Source: Glandiceps talaboti
Taxonomy: Eukaryota; Hemichordata; Enteropneusta; Spengelidae
Assembly (NCBI RefSeq): GCF_964340395.1
Contig: NC_135551.1
Coordinates: 22,604,503-22,668,502, forward strand
Length of the DNA: 64,000 nucleotides
Reading direction: 5' to 3'
How positions within the stretch are numbered: position 1 is the first letter of the stretch; each line of letters starts with the position of its first letter. Of the stretch, positions 12,201 to 27,915 are shown piece after piece. Position numbers and translations under genes: made by a program. The notes under the pieces are model-generated. The model saw nothing but the letters and a program-made list of their open reading frames with translations. It searched no databases and was not told the origin of the DNA.

Positions 12201-13169
12201 GTCTATTGAGTGTCAGCTACAGTAACACAGTATTTCCCTGATCTGCAACGACAAATTACTCTCGTCCATGTGTGGCCTAGTTTACCTACTACATCTACAG
12301 TTTGTATCCCGGCCTACTAATGAAGCAATGTCTTTCATCAGACTTTATCGGATCATTAGACTACTACTCTTTTCTAATCTTCATCTTCAAATTGATGGAT
12401 TCTATTTTCTGTCGATCATATTTCTAATGCAGTGAGTGCTTTTAAAATGAAACGTGGATGTAATGAAGACTGTTATGAAAATGAATTATTACCCGCTCCT
12501 GGGGGTGTGTAAAATCAAGCTGCACTGTAAAAGGACATCGTGATCGCAGGCCACATAGTGGATGAGGAGTTGCTATGACAACTCGTTTGCGAATAGCGAT
12601 AAGGATGGCATTGTGCTGTTCTCTTAAGTCGCTAGAGTGATGTCTCTACTGCTTCTCCATTAAGCCATGGAAACGTAGTTTTTCCTCTCCCCCCCCCCCC
12701 TTGAGATTTCATCAGATTGATAGGGCCAGTGACATGCTGTATTCGAAAGACACGATCGATGCTTGTTACTGAGTCTCGATGGTTCGTGGCGGGCTTTTAA
12801 TTTGGATAATTTGTATGCAAGTGACTAATCCCTGTATTTCTAACATACGGATAATTTGTGAAGTGAGTATGAAACCGTGTAACCTGGCTGTCCAGATAAT
12901 TTGTAACGTAAATCGATTCCCTATATTTAGAAGAGTGTACAAGTCAGCCTGTATCGTACCAGATCTTGGCTTGGGTTCTGTTAACACTCTCTTGCAAATC
13001 AGAGACCATGTATAAAGAATATGAAGACCTTCAGTATTGTAAATTTGATGGTTTCATATATTGAAGACATAAACATGCTAGTCGTAATATGTTAGATTAT
13101 TGGTTATGATTGCTGTTATTGCAGTTTGTACAGCATCCTGTCGCGGGTGTACTGATAATATGCAATTGG
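9241..13169. other. Long non-coding stretch
   Basis: No exon recognised. It contains a YY1-type word CCGCCATCTTGG at 10280-10291 and a C12 homopolymer at 12689-12700. Remaining open frames are short and have no domain I recognise. Confidence 0.45.
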
Positions 13170-13177
13170 TGACGTCA
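13170..13177. promoter_or_regulatory. CRE palindrome TGACGTCA
   Basis: An exact eight-base cAMP-response-element consensus (CREB/ATF family). Two more exact copies lie at 17260-17267 and 22934-22941. No gene start is apparent nearby, so function is unsupported. Confidence 0.25.
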
Positions 13178-13265
13178 CATGTTGTTACGTAGAGTGAGAA
13201 ATTAGCTTTGGTAGCCTTTTTGAAAACATCAATTACTTAAAAAGTTTTTGACAGCGATGTATGTG

Positions 13266-13269
<4 letters not shown>

Positions 13270-13298
<29 letters not shown>

Positions 13299-13340
13299 TG
13301 TATGTATGTATGTATGTATGTATGTATGTATGTATGTATG
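13270..13340. repeat. (TATG)n microsatellite
   Basis: About 18 uninterrupted TATG/GTAT units. Confidence 0.97.
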
Positions 13341-15322
13341 TGTTTGGTATGATATCGATGAGCCTCTCTGTGTGTCTAATTCTTGGTTTCACAGCTCAGT
13401 GCTACCATTATAATGAAACATTTCAAAACATACAACAAAAACGTTCTTGAGGCAATGGAAATATAAAAAGGAAAACGATTTACAACGTTTCTGAAACATA
13501 CTCAGAATAAATCGTGGTAGACAAGAGAAGCTTAAAGTGAAATTAAAAAAAACAAAAAACGGTCATCTTTTTCCTGCGTCGAGAGTACTAAATAAGATTT
13601 ATGTTTTGGTCTCTGTAGAATAAGATATGAGATGTTAAATTGCGGTGAAATTACTTAATTTATATGGATAATGGGATTGTGACCCTAATTCAGTTTAATA
13701 TTGCCTTCAAGTTTGAACAAATCACATTAAATGCTCCATTATGTATAGTTGAAAAGACGGTGATTTTTCCATTACAAACCATTCAGGCTCCTGGAATGAG
13801 ATATAAAGGGAAGCGAATTTCACTTTCATGTTGTAGATTAATATTGACAGAAACGATGACGATTAAAATTAAAGACAATATTTTCCAGATGGGGTTCTTG
13901 TTTGTGTGTTTAGTAGTACTTTACTTCCCTGCTTGTTTTGTTAAATTGAAAGTATATATTGAGTATGGAACTAGCATCGGTGAGAATTTAGGCGGAAGTG
14001 ACGTACATGCCTTGGTTCTGAACTTCCGGTTATGAAGGGTAACACAAACTGTCGGAACATCACTTAATTCCCTTTATCTTTCAATGTTCGATAAGCGTAT
14101 CATTATCGTGTATAAGCAGTGAGCAAACAGTAAAATTGCATGAAACTTTCCATTAAATCAGGAACACTTTCCTGTAATATAAAACTATGTAGTGCATTTT
14201 GTGCATATGCACTTGCTTGTTGATATATGCAGACTGTTAACGTCCTATATCACGGGGGGAAAAACATGCTTCTACGGATGTATCAACAGTTTGAAACACT
14301 TATGGTGCTAAAATCAAACTAGGGCTAGCCATCGAGTATTATAATTATTTAAAATTGTTTGCCAACAAGTGTGTAAGCAGGGACTGACAGACTACACTTC
14401 CTTGTACAAATACACGCATTGCCCAATTAACTCCGAGTGTACGAGATAATGAAAGGAGTAAACATTATTTGAACACATGAACAATACACATATTAAAACA
14501 GGTTCCCTATGGACATACATAAAAACGTTGAGTATGTATCTAGTAGTAATAGAGGCAAGGCAATCATCAATTATCATTCATCATATACTGATTTGTCTAG
14601 CATTGCCGCAGTGTTTTTATGCTGGGAAGCAATGTAGTAAACCGTTTCATTTATCAAATTGAATATGCCGACGGGTTTGTAACAAAATATAACACAGTAA
14701 AACATTCGTACAGAGATTACAGGACCGTCGCAATGGAACACAAGTTACCCATGTGATATATACACTATCGAAGACACGTACATCATGATGTCGAAACGAT
14801 CAACATTTACCAAACATCGCTATGCCTATAATGTGAATTTTATCTTGTTTTGGATGTTAGAGAACAGTATTAATCATTTTTGGTATGTAGTTTATTTCGT
14901 ATTAGAGGTTTAGTGTGTTGTTTTACTAACATAAACTTGGTTGAGCAAAGCTTGAATTACAATCCAAGGCCGTCACATCTGGGCTGGTATGAGTGGAATG
15001 GCAATGGCGCATGTCACTTGGTAATTTGATTTCCCACAATGTGCAATAAATTCAGATAACATGGACAAACAAGTTCTCGTAAATTACCAAATGTCCGTAA
15101 GTAGATTTGTAACGTTGATGAACGTACACATCAAAATGTATGAGAGGTTGGCTGGCTTTCATTCAAATTTCCCGTCTGAATGAGTACTATTTCGTTTGTG
15201 GAGTATTGGCAATTTGCACTGAACTAGTTTGTTTATCTTGTCAGTCGGTACACTGTTTCTTTGGTGACTGCTTCTACATACAATAGAAAACAGTTGAGTA
15301 GAAACAAATCGTAAACAGACTT
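13341..15322. other. Non-coding, no gene recognised
   Basis: The longest plus frame (13664-14035) contains a hydrophobic stretch after a possible acceptor near 13889. Its phase does not fit the Fn14-like exon and it resembles no known tail, so it is not called. Confidence 0.4.
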
Positions 15323-15660
15323 GACAAAAATCTTACTACTAACACTGCTTCTTTTCTTCACCTGGCGTTACAAAATCCTTGCCAAGATTGCTACTTTATC
15401 TTAGCAGATCGTCGCCAAATCGTATACATTGTAGCAACGTATACTTTTATCAGACATTTCGATGGATAAATGTAACAATTGTGTGAATGTTTGTCATGCC
15501 AGACGATGACATGTGGCAAGCAATATTACTAAGTTTCTTGTCGAGGTTTAGCAATGTTAGTAATGTATATGTTGAGCCTGACAATAAAATGTAGCAATTT
15601 CTGTAAGATTATTGTCAAGCCAGAACATGATTTGTTCCTTATTAAGTGGCTTCCATTGTG
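15323..15660 (+). repeat. Dispersed repeat, family B, copy 1
   Basis: Aligns by eye with 16440-16762 in the same orientation. Shared blocks include a TGCTTC/TTTTCTTC start, ATACATTGTAGCAACGTATA near 15424, an ATGTAGCAAT block, a TAAGATTATTGTCAAGCCAG segment near 15604 and a TGGCTTCCATTGT end. Spacing between copies drifts from about 1137 to 1109 bases, so indels have accumulated. No coding frame is preserved. Confidence 0.75.
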
Positions 15661-16439
15661 TTTGAATGAGTCAGAAAATAGCCTTTTATTATTGTTCGAT
15701 GACTAGCTGAGCTATCGCTGACAAATGAGAGTATGTTTCTATTGCGTTCTGCACAACGCAGATTTCAGTATCTGCCACACTTCCTCTACATTTTATAATT
15801 TGTAATACATAGGAAAACCCATATCCCATAGGGTAACTGTATTCCTATGTGTCTACAACAGTATGTTGAATGAGGTATTGATTTTGCAGTTACTGGCCCC
15901 TGATGTCAAATTAACGTCGAAATACACCAAACTCAATCTTTATATACTTCGGATGTAGATGTCTCAGATTCTCCTGGCAGACATTATTGAATGTGTGTTC
16001 ATAATTGGGCGGACATTTCTAGAAGAAAGGACACATTACTTGTCGAATGTAAACGGTGAAAATTTCGTCATTATATAGTTATCGATAAATCAGTATAGTG
16101 TTCTGGCTTGAATATATTGTCAGGATGCCATGTAAACTGAATAGATATCATGACATATACATTTGTTCAAATATTACCTGCGGTCTGGAGAGTGGTACCT
16201 CACGTTACATTCAATAAAGTGATAGTTGTCTTAGTGGTGGAAGGTATGGTAAAATAAGACGAACATACGGTTGGGAGAAATGTAATCTCCTTACCTCAAT
16301 TGACTCGGATAATGTCCCTTATATCAAATATTTGCGCCTGCAGTAGAATTGTCATTTTCATTTCAGATGGAGTGCAAAAAAGTGAAGCAAACGTTCTTAT
16401 GCCTTAATATAAATTACGACATGCTGTTACATTTGATCA

Positions 16440-16762
16440 CCAGCCTCAACAGACATCTCACTAACATTGCTTCCTTCCATTGTCTGGCATGACGAAAATC
16501 TTAACAACATGGCTACAGTTTATTTGCGTAAGCTACCAATAATAGCAGATAGTCTATTATATACATTGTAACAACGTATACTTTTTCCACACGTCAATTG
16601 ACTGAAATGTAACATTTATATTTCAAATTTTAGCATAGAAGACGATAACATGGAACACTATTGATATAAGGTAATTGGTCAGTCAGACAATAGAATGTAG
16701 TAATATTAGTAAGATTGTTGTCGAGCCAGATGGCGAATTGTTTCAACTTAACTGACTTCCAT
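16440..16762 (+). repeat. Dispersed repeat, family B, copy 2
   Basis: Direct-oriented diverged copy of 15323-15660. A weaker, partial relative may occur near 61500-61560 (ACATTGCTTCTTTTCAT-type words). Either a tandem duplication of about 1.1 kb followed by decay of the spacer, or two insertions of one element. Confidence 0.75.
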
Positions 16763-17030
16763 TGTCAAAAAACTATTAGAAATCAGAATTAAGTTACAAT
16801 TCTTCAATAGCGTTCCACTTAATGCATTGCCCTAAATTATAAAATAAATGTCTTCCTCGCCAACATTAGTTTAATGGAGTAGACCATGGTGTGACAAACC
16901 ACTTTGGGTCATTTCGAAATTTAGACTCGGGCCTTCACTTGATTAATGATGGTATAGCATTATCAGAATATTTATTATATTACTAAACTAATTTACCGGA
17001 AGTGGCACGTGCTTTGGTATGTTTTAGTCC
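16763..17030. other. Non-coding, nothing seen
   Basis: AT-rich spacer between two dispersed repeats. Confidence 0.45.
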
Positions 17031-17160
17031 AATAAAAACAGATACCAGATGTAAACTGAATAGCCTTCCCTAAGGGCAATAGAAGTTTGTTCTTACACAT
17101 AATGTCTGAATGCACAAGTCAGAGATATCGCTATCCTATATGATGTATACTTATATCTAT
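17031..17160 (+). repeat. Dispersed repeat, family C, copy 1
   Basis: Shares an ordered series of words with 41250-41385: TAAACTGAAT then GCCTTCC, TTTGTTC, ACATAAT, CTGAATGC or CTGAAATGC, AAGTCA, and TGATATA or ATGATGTATA. Same orientation, moderate divergence. An old interspersed element without visible coding capacity. Confidence 0.6.
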
Positions 17161-18214
17161 TTAAACTTATATCTTTGAAAATTTTTCGTTATACCAGAAA
17201 AAAGACGGAAAATCCTTGCTATTTACCCTGGGAACGAGGCCAGAGTTTGTTATTAAAAGTGACGTCATTGGAAAAATCCAATTGTAGCGATATTTTGTGT
17301 TAGACAGCCAATAATTAACCCTAAATTCAATAGGCGTAAATCGATGGTGAAATCCAGTCTGATCCGGGTGTTTTGATGTAATTGTTTCATTTCAACATAG
17401 TGCTCATAAAGGATTATTGTATAAGAGATTACGGACGTGCACAGACGTCTTAAAATCTAACACAGGTTACACCGTCAGATACCTGGTATTCACTCACATC
17501 AATTGATACCAGATACGAGACATCTTTCAACAACTCCGTTGAGATCCTAAAAAGCTCAAGCAAAATAGCATTCTAAGAACTCCAGAAGTGCATAGTGTTC
17601 TTAATGATTCTATCTAAGCCTTATGTCAAGACAGCTGTCTTGATGCATATGTCAGAAAAATAAGCGATCGGTGAAACTTTATCGGATTTACTTTTGTATG
17701 GCGACTGACTTTTATCACCGCGACTCCATTTGAATTACCCAGAATGATTTAACTATGCATACACTGTGGATGGTATTTAGAAAAGTTTCAAGACCTTAGA
17801 TTAAAATGAAAAAAAAATAGAAGTTACTAAAATATTGATATTGTAATTACTTTTACTCTCTGAGCTATACTGGGAAAGCATTAAATTGGTGGCAGACTAT
17901 AAGGATTAATTAATGGATACCGTAACATTTCCCATATTCGGTCTCTGCCATGAGTAAATAGTTGACGACAACGTGACACTGTGTAAAATACGGCTAGCTC
18001 GTGTACTTGACCTTGATAATCACTGTCCCACGTTGAATAGATATTGGCAATTACATTAGCAAGGAGAGTCATTCAATGAGGAAATATTACCAGACGATCC
18101 AATGAATGTTAAAATGACTTGAAGTTAACAGAACGCAACACTGACAGAGAGCAGAGACATTGCTATTTACTTTTTCCCACTTTCTTATCGCCATTCAGGC
18201 AAACCGAAGTCTTA
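17161..18214. other. Non-coding, no gene recognised
   Basis: It includes the second exact CRE palindrome (17260-17267). A minus frame starting at 18072 has a plausible ATG and 63 codons, but no splice or homology support. Confidence 0.4.
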
Positions 18215-18300
18215 TTCGTATTGAGTCACGATATTCAAATGGTTTGAATGACTGACTCGAAATCTGCAGGTTGTAGGTTCGAGCCTCACCATGGCCATTT
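18215..18300 (+). repeat. tRNA-derived SINE head
   Basis: The segment ends with GACTCGAAATCTGCAGGTTG, TAGGTTCGAGCCTC and an ACCATGGCC acceptor-arm-like end. This is the anticodon-to-T-arm layout of a tRNA, with an RNA polymerase III B box (GGTTCGAGCC). The 5' half is degraded, with no clean A box, so it is a SINE rather than a working tRNA gene. A T-rich run follows immediately, then the family D repeat, which may be the SINE body. Confidence 0.75.
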
Positions 18301-18812
18301 TTATTTTTTTTTCTGAATGGCTAAAGTCAATTGAGCAAGATTTGAGCGATGATTGTGCCCCAGTAAACTTGATTTAAGAGAAAATGGCAGAAATTAAATA
18401 CTACATGGTGTTTGTAATATGCAAAAACGACTTCATTGTGATAATTGACCTTGAAGTTCTAGACAGTGTTTAACCTATACTAAAGTCTTTGCTAGGTCAA
18501 AGATCAAGGTCATAATAATATGGGGTAGACACTTGAATGGAGTCTGTATGTGTTACATTTTTTGTTATGCTGTAAATATTGACACTTGCTCACAAATATG
18601 ACCGCCATCTGGTCAAATTTGCATATGTCGTAATACAAAGTGACGTTCATATGTCCCATATAATATGTCACCTTTGTGCCAGGTTTGAATGAAATTGGAT
18701 TTTGCCAGTCAGGGAAATAAGGTATCCCTGACTGAGGGACGCACAGGTATATGGCACATAACCCATTATATAGTAGCCCCAAAATGATCCGACATGACAT
18801 CATATGATACAT
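18301..18812. repeat. Dispersed repeat, family D (possible SINE body)
   Basis: Sequence of the type CTAGGTCAAAGATCAAGGTC, GTGCCAGGTTTGAATGAAAT, followed by a GACGCACAGGTATAT stretch and a TATATAGTAGCCCC end. I recognise this style (caaggtcaaag, caagtttgaatgaaattgg, gacggacagg, tatagtaccccc) from repeats that are very common in lophotrochozoan genomes. This is from memory and not checked. A minus frame of 100 codons across it is a by-product. Confidence 0.6.
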
Positions 18813-19671
18813 TTATGAACTGGAAATGAAACAGGAAAGAAGACGCCTCCTTCCAAGCCATTAACAAAACAAACGTTAACTTTGTAAAACTGCATCAACA
18901 TACCCCGTCCAGATAGAATAATATATCTCGTTTCTATGTTCTAAAAAAACACCGGCCCTTTAATACGTAGATTGGTAAGTACATGGTACGCTGTTGACTA
19001 TGCAGAATGGCCATGTTTACCGTCCTCGCTTGTAATTCTGTTTACATTATTAGAATGGTAAAGAGATACGTTTACCTGACAGGCAATCATAAAATATTAG
19101 TAAGGACACTGGACACGTTTCACAGTGTCATCTGCTTCTGTTGATAAAAACGTGTATATCTGCTTGAAAGTAGGGCAAATAGCATGTGATATTTTCAGAA
19201 CCACACATTTATTGATATCATAAATTGTCTATTGGCATGTTAATTAGTTAAACACACATCCTCATTTAATGTCATTTTTATATATTATTAGCCTCTGACA
19301 AAATGCTGGTATTCGATGTCAGCAAGGTAATAGAGTGTTATTTATAAATACAACCTCTCCCTTTTTGCTCTCCAAGATCGGTTGTAAATATTAGCGTGAC
19401 ACTAGGCAAGATGATAGCCGTAGGAGATATATACAATTGTCATTTTAAGATGGATGAGTTGTTTGCAATCTAAGTTACGTGGGAATGATGGTATCAGATT
19501 ACCGTCTGGTTTTACTTGCAAATAGCAGGTTACAGATAGAAATACTTTAGCTTGCTAACAAATCCAAAAGAATTGACCTCTTGAAGTATGATGGCGCAGG
19601 AAGGCGGGGATATATCAAAGTAACAATAAAATGACAACACTCATTGTATTTTTTGTTTTCATCTCTGAAGC
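18813..19671. other. Non-coding, nothing seen
   Basis: AT-rich sequence between two SINE-like segments with no exon-like frame. Confidence 0.45.
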
Positions 19672-19736
19672 GGGCTACAAACCTGGACTCGCTACCCCAG
19701 TGCAAGCAGCATACATTCAGGCGAACTCCTTAACTC
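19672..19736 (-). repeat. Degraded tRNA-derived SINE fragment (minus)
   Basis: Read on the minus strand this gives a TTAAGGAGTTCGCCTGAATG A-box-like start and, about 40 bases later, AGGTTTGTAGCCCGC, which is close to a B box. The arrangement resembles a tRNA-derived SINE head. The B box has mismatches, so it is decayed. Confidence 0.4.
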
Positions 19737-19804
19737 ATTTTAAGCACCTTGGAAGTGATTTTCATTAAAGTTAGCCAGTTTTAAATACACCTCAGAAAGA
19801 CAAC

Positions 19805-19910
19805 ATGTCTACACACTTACAGACACAAACACACGTTATACATACACACATAATACACACATACACAATTAAGCAGGTGCACGCACGCGCCCAACTGCGC
19901 GCGCGTGCAT
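19805..19910. repeat. CA-rich tract ending in a GC-alternating hairpin
   Basis: Interrupted CA/TACA repeats lead into GCACGCACGCGC (19879-19890), six spacer bases, and GCGCGCGCGTGC (19897-19908). The arms pair at 11 of 12 positions and are alternating purine-pyrimidine, so both cruciform and Z-DNA forms are plausible. Confidence 0.8.
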
Positions 19911-24640
<4,730 letters not shown>

Positions 24641-24657
24641 AGAGGGAGAGAGAGAGA

Positions 24658-24731
<74 letters not shown>
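24641..24731. repeat. (GA)n microsatellite
   Basis: About 90 bases of GA with two GGG interruptions in the first 22 bases, otherwise perfect. Same motif and strand as the tract at 21.1 kb. Confidence 0.97.
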
Positions 24732-24734
<3 letters not shown>

Positions 24735-26429
24735 TGAGTAATTCAACTACAAGGGATGATTACTTATGCTTTAGTAAGTACAATAATACAGTGAGTACAT
24801 TTAAATTTACAGTGATAGAGTAAACATTACCCCTAGAGGGAATAAACAAAAAACTTGTGACACTTTCAATTGAAACGTAACGGCGGTTAGAGATCACAAG
24901 TACTATGAAATAACGACTCATTATGATTAATTATGACTTAAGCTTTAGATAAAAATGCAAATTTCGCGATTTGAAAACACAAAGTCTAAGCTTGTATTTC
25001 AAAAGGTACAGCTCAGTCGCTACATAAATTTCACACATGAAATGCATGCAATAATTATTGATCGTAAAAATTACGAGGAAATTGAGAATATACAGTATTA
25101 TACAAGAAGGGCATTGTTGATGTACAATACAGCTGTATATCTTTTAACATTATGCCATTAATAAATATCGAATGTAGCCATAAATTTTGTAAATCAATAA
25201 ACAAGATGATCATGGTATCTTAACTTTAATTAGGGCTGTTTCGCGTCTGTTGTGGTCATTTGCACTACGGGGATTATTTGACACATTGCTCAAGGTTAAT
25301 TCCTTAATTAGTATGCAACGTTGTGAAGAACTGATAAGAATTCATAAACTCAACACTCGTAATTGGGAAACATTAACACTATGTTGCATTTTTTTAGAGT
25401 GCATAGATAACGCGAGATTAAATCACCAACTTTCCAGATAGTGGGGAATTATTTCTTCATGACCAGAAACATCCGTTAGAACTTTGAGTCACAGTGCTAC
25501 ATTAATATCACATTCTTTATTAAAGCAGCGATATTGCTGTATATTTGACTGACCCCTGTCTTGACCTTCAGAAACATAATTGGAATACCAAGCCATCAAG
25601 ACCCAATGCGTTTGTTCGGCGCCGACACTGTAAGCAACTTGGGAAGTTGTTAACGAAGGAAATACCAGATATCCGTTACCTAGGATACAGCAATTTATTA
25701 CAATTTGTCTACTACTGTGGAAAATCCAGCGTAAATGTATCACATTCGTAATGCCAATTTAATACTAGTAGACTCCTGTTTAAGTACCTCCGTGACAGCT
25801 ATATTTAAATAAAAACGTTTTATTCGTATCGATGTATGTGTATATTTATCTAAATGCATGACGCACATTCATAATTCTTAGTTTTCTATCGAGGAAATCA
25901 TTCGATGAGACAAAGTAATCTGATGTAAGAAACTGTTTTCACATAAATGCACTTATGGAGAAATGATGCCCACGTCATGGATGTCAATGATTGATCTGCG
26001 TTGCTATTCTAGTACAAATGATGCCAAATATTATGGATGAAATATATAATCTAATGACTAGTCAAAATACAAGTCGTGCCAAGTTGATAAGGCGAAGACA
26101 TGTATGCCGTGATATGAATACACGATTCTTTTCTTCTTTTTAGCGATATGTTTTGTTGTATTTGCTCGACCCTTACTGAAACATTCGGAGTGGACGATTC
26201 CCCATCCTTGTTTTCTCGTTCCTTATTTAACGTAAGCGTGTATAAATATGGTTGTATTATATTGCATATGATATTTTGTTCTCTAATGATGTACGATTAA
26301 TATATACACCCGTATATACTAAACTCTTGTTTGTAACTCAATAAATTGTAAAAAAAAATTAGACTTTTATTATACGTACAATAACAACATTTTTCCACAC
26401 TTTTGAAACAAAACATGTACTTTGTCGAT
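24732..26429. other. Non-coding, nothing recognised
   Basis: Several frames of 60-85 codons occur on both strands around 25.2-25.8 kb. None has convincing splice sites. Confidence 0.4.
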
Positions 26430-26560
26430 ATACTGTTGCACATCTTTTCCAAGTAGAAAAAACACATGGTAAAGTTGTTTTATCAATTGAATATCCAAAA
26501 TAAGACCCATTTGTCTTCTATATGGCCACTTTAACCTCAGATATTACGTTCCTGTCAAAG
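26430..26560 (+). repeat. Dispersed repeat, family E, single arm
   Basis: Similar in order and orientation to the right arm of the palindrome at 43.26-43.41 kb. Shared words include TAAAGTTGTTTTATCAATTG or AAAATTGTTTTATAAATTC, then ATCCAAAATAA, GACCCA and TGGCCACTTTAACC. This shows that the palindrome arms are copies of a mobile repeat. Confidence 0.6.
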
Positions 26561-27539
26561 ACCCAATCTCATATATTATTAATATAGTTAATACTATACA
26601 CTTGTCATAGTCTGGGCAGGATATTTTGTATCATCATGGCTTTTGATATATCGACAAACTTACATGATCTATTTGTCATTTATACTGTAACAGTGGCAGG
26701 AGTGAATATATTGTTGCTTGTTTTCAAATGTTAGTCTGCTTTCCGTGCTTATATTTCACACCTGCAGCAACTGTTGTGTATGCCTTGAAGCAAGTAAAAC
26801 AAAACCAAATAGACGTGTATTTGTGGCCAAGCAGGAAAATGGGATGGTTGCAATAAATTAACCATAGCAAGTTTTCTCCTTACCGACCCTAGACTTTAAA
26901 AAAACAACCATGTAATTGAAGAAATATCTCATAACCAGCATAAATATAGGAAATACATTTAAAATAGCAAACAAAATAGAGATGCCAGGACTTTCAAAAA
27001 TGCCCAATAACGACCTTTCCTATTTGTGAAAGATGTGTATCAGGTACCGTACACTCTATGTGTATGGCCAGAGATAATATCATAACTAGGCAAAGCCCAT
27101 AAGCTCGCGCAGGGTAGATTCATTTGTGACCGGCTGCCTGGGCCAGGGTTGATACACTTGATTTGGGTCATTTTCCAGGGGTATTGACCATCAACATTTA
27201 TTTTATTGAATGATATCTAATTCTCTGACATGGACGAGAAGTAAAGAAAGTCAACACTCTATGCAGTTGTTGGTTTCAAAAACCATCATAGCCATTAGAC
27301 TAATATTGTTCATTTCCAATCGGCCAACTTATCATAGACCCTCCACCAACGTACGTTGGTCTTTGGACAAATGTTTTGTTGACATGTTGCCGAACATTAC
27401 GATTTCTCAATTCAACTCGATGATTTAGGAATGTTACTGTACCAACAAACATAGGAAAGTAGTTATTCTTTTTAGAACATGTAAAAAAAATCAATTATCG
27501 ACAATATAAATGTCAAAACCACACTTCCACAACCCGGAA
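26561..27539. other. Non-coding, nothing recognised
   Basis: AT-rich DNA preceding a local CpG-richer patch. Confidence 0.4.
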
Positions 27540-27915
27540 ATTAAACTGCACTACGTCATCAGTGGTCTGTATCGCGTACCGCCGTGCGTCAAACTTCCAA
27601 ATAGTGTAACAATTTCTCCTTGAGGTACAGTGATGCCTCGATACTCGTTACAATGTTACGATAATCGTGCCAACAGGCCTACTGTTACAATATTGCAATG
27701 CATGGTGATGTTATGTCGCCTATGCTATACGATGATAAGGTAGCCCATGGAGAATGCACGTAGTATATGGAAGGCGCATGCGTAGTCACTGCGCGCCGCA
27801 ATGCATCCCTGGGAGAACCATCAATTTTTTTCGCATAGTATATACGACGCACATGCTTACTAGTCATTGAGCCGCTACGCGGCAGCTTTGCTGCCGCTTC
27901 GCGAGCTATAAACAC
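27540..27915. other. CpG-richer patch with a strong short hairpin
   Basis: Distinctly richer in CG dinucleotides than its surroundings. GCGGCAGC (27879-27886) and GCTGCCGC (27890-27897) form a perfect 8-bp stem with a TTT loop, nested among further GCCGCT/CGCGAGC words. A minus frame of 76 codons spans it. It could be a promoter-like CpG patch, a repeat fragment or a coding remnant; none is established. Confidence 0.4.

Noticed and set aside
13664-14035. 123-codon plus frame with a hydrophobic segment
   Set aside because: The CAG acceptor before the hydrophobic part gives phase 0, incompatible with the phase-1 TNFR-like exon, and no family is recognisable.
18226-18298. Functional tRNA gene
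   Set aside because: The B box is good, but the A box and acceptor/D-arm pairing are missing, so a SINE head fits better.
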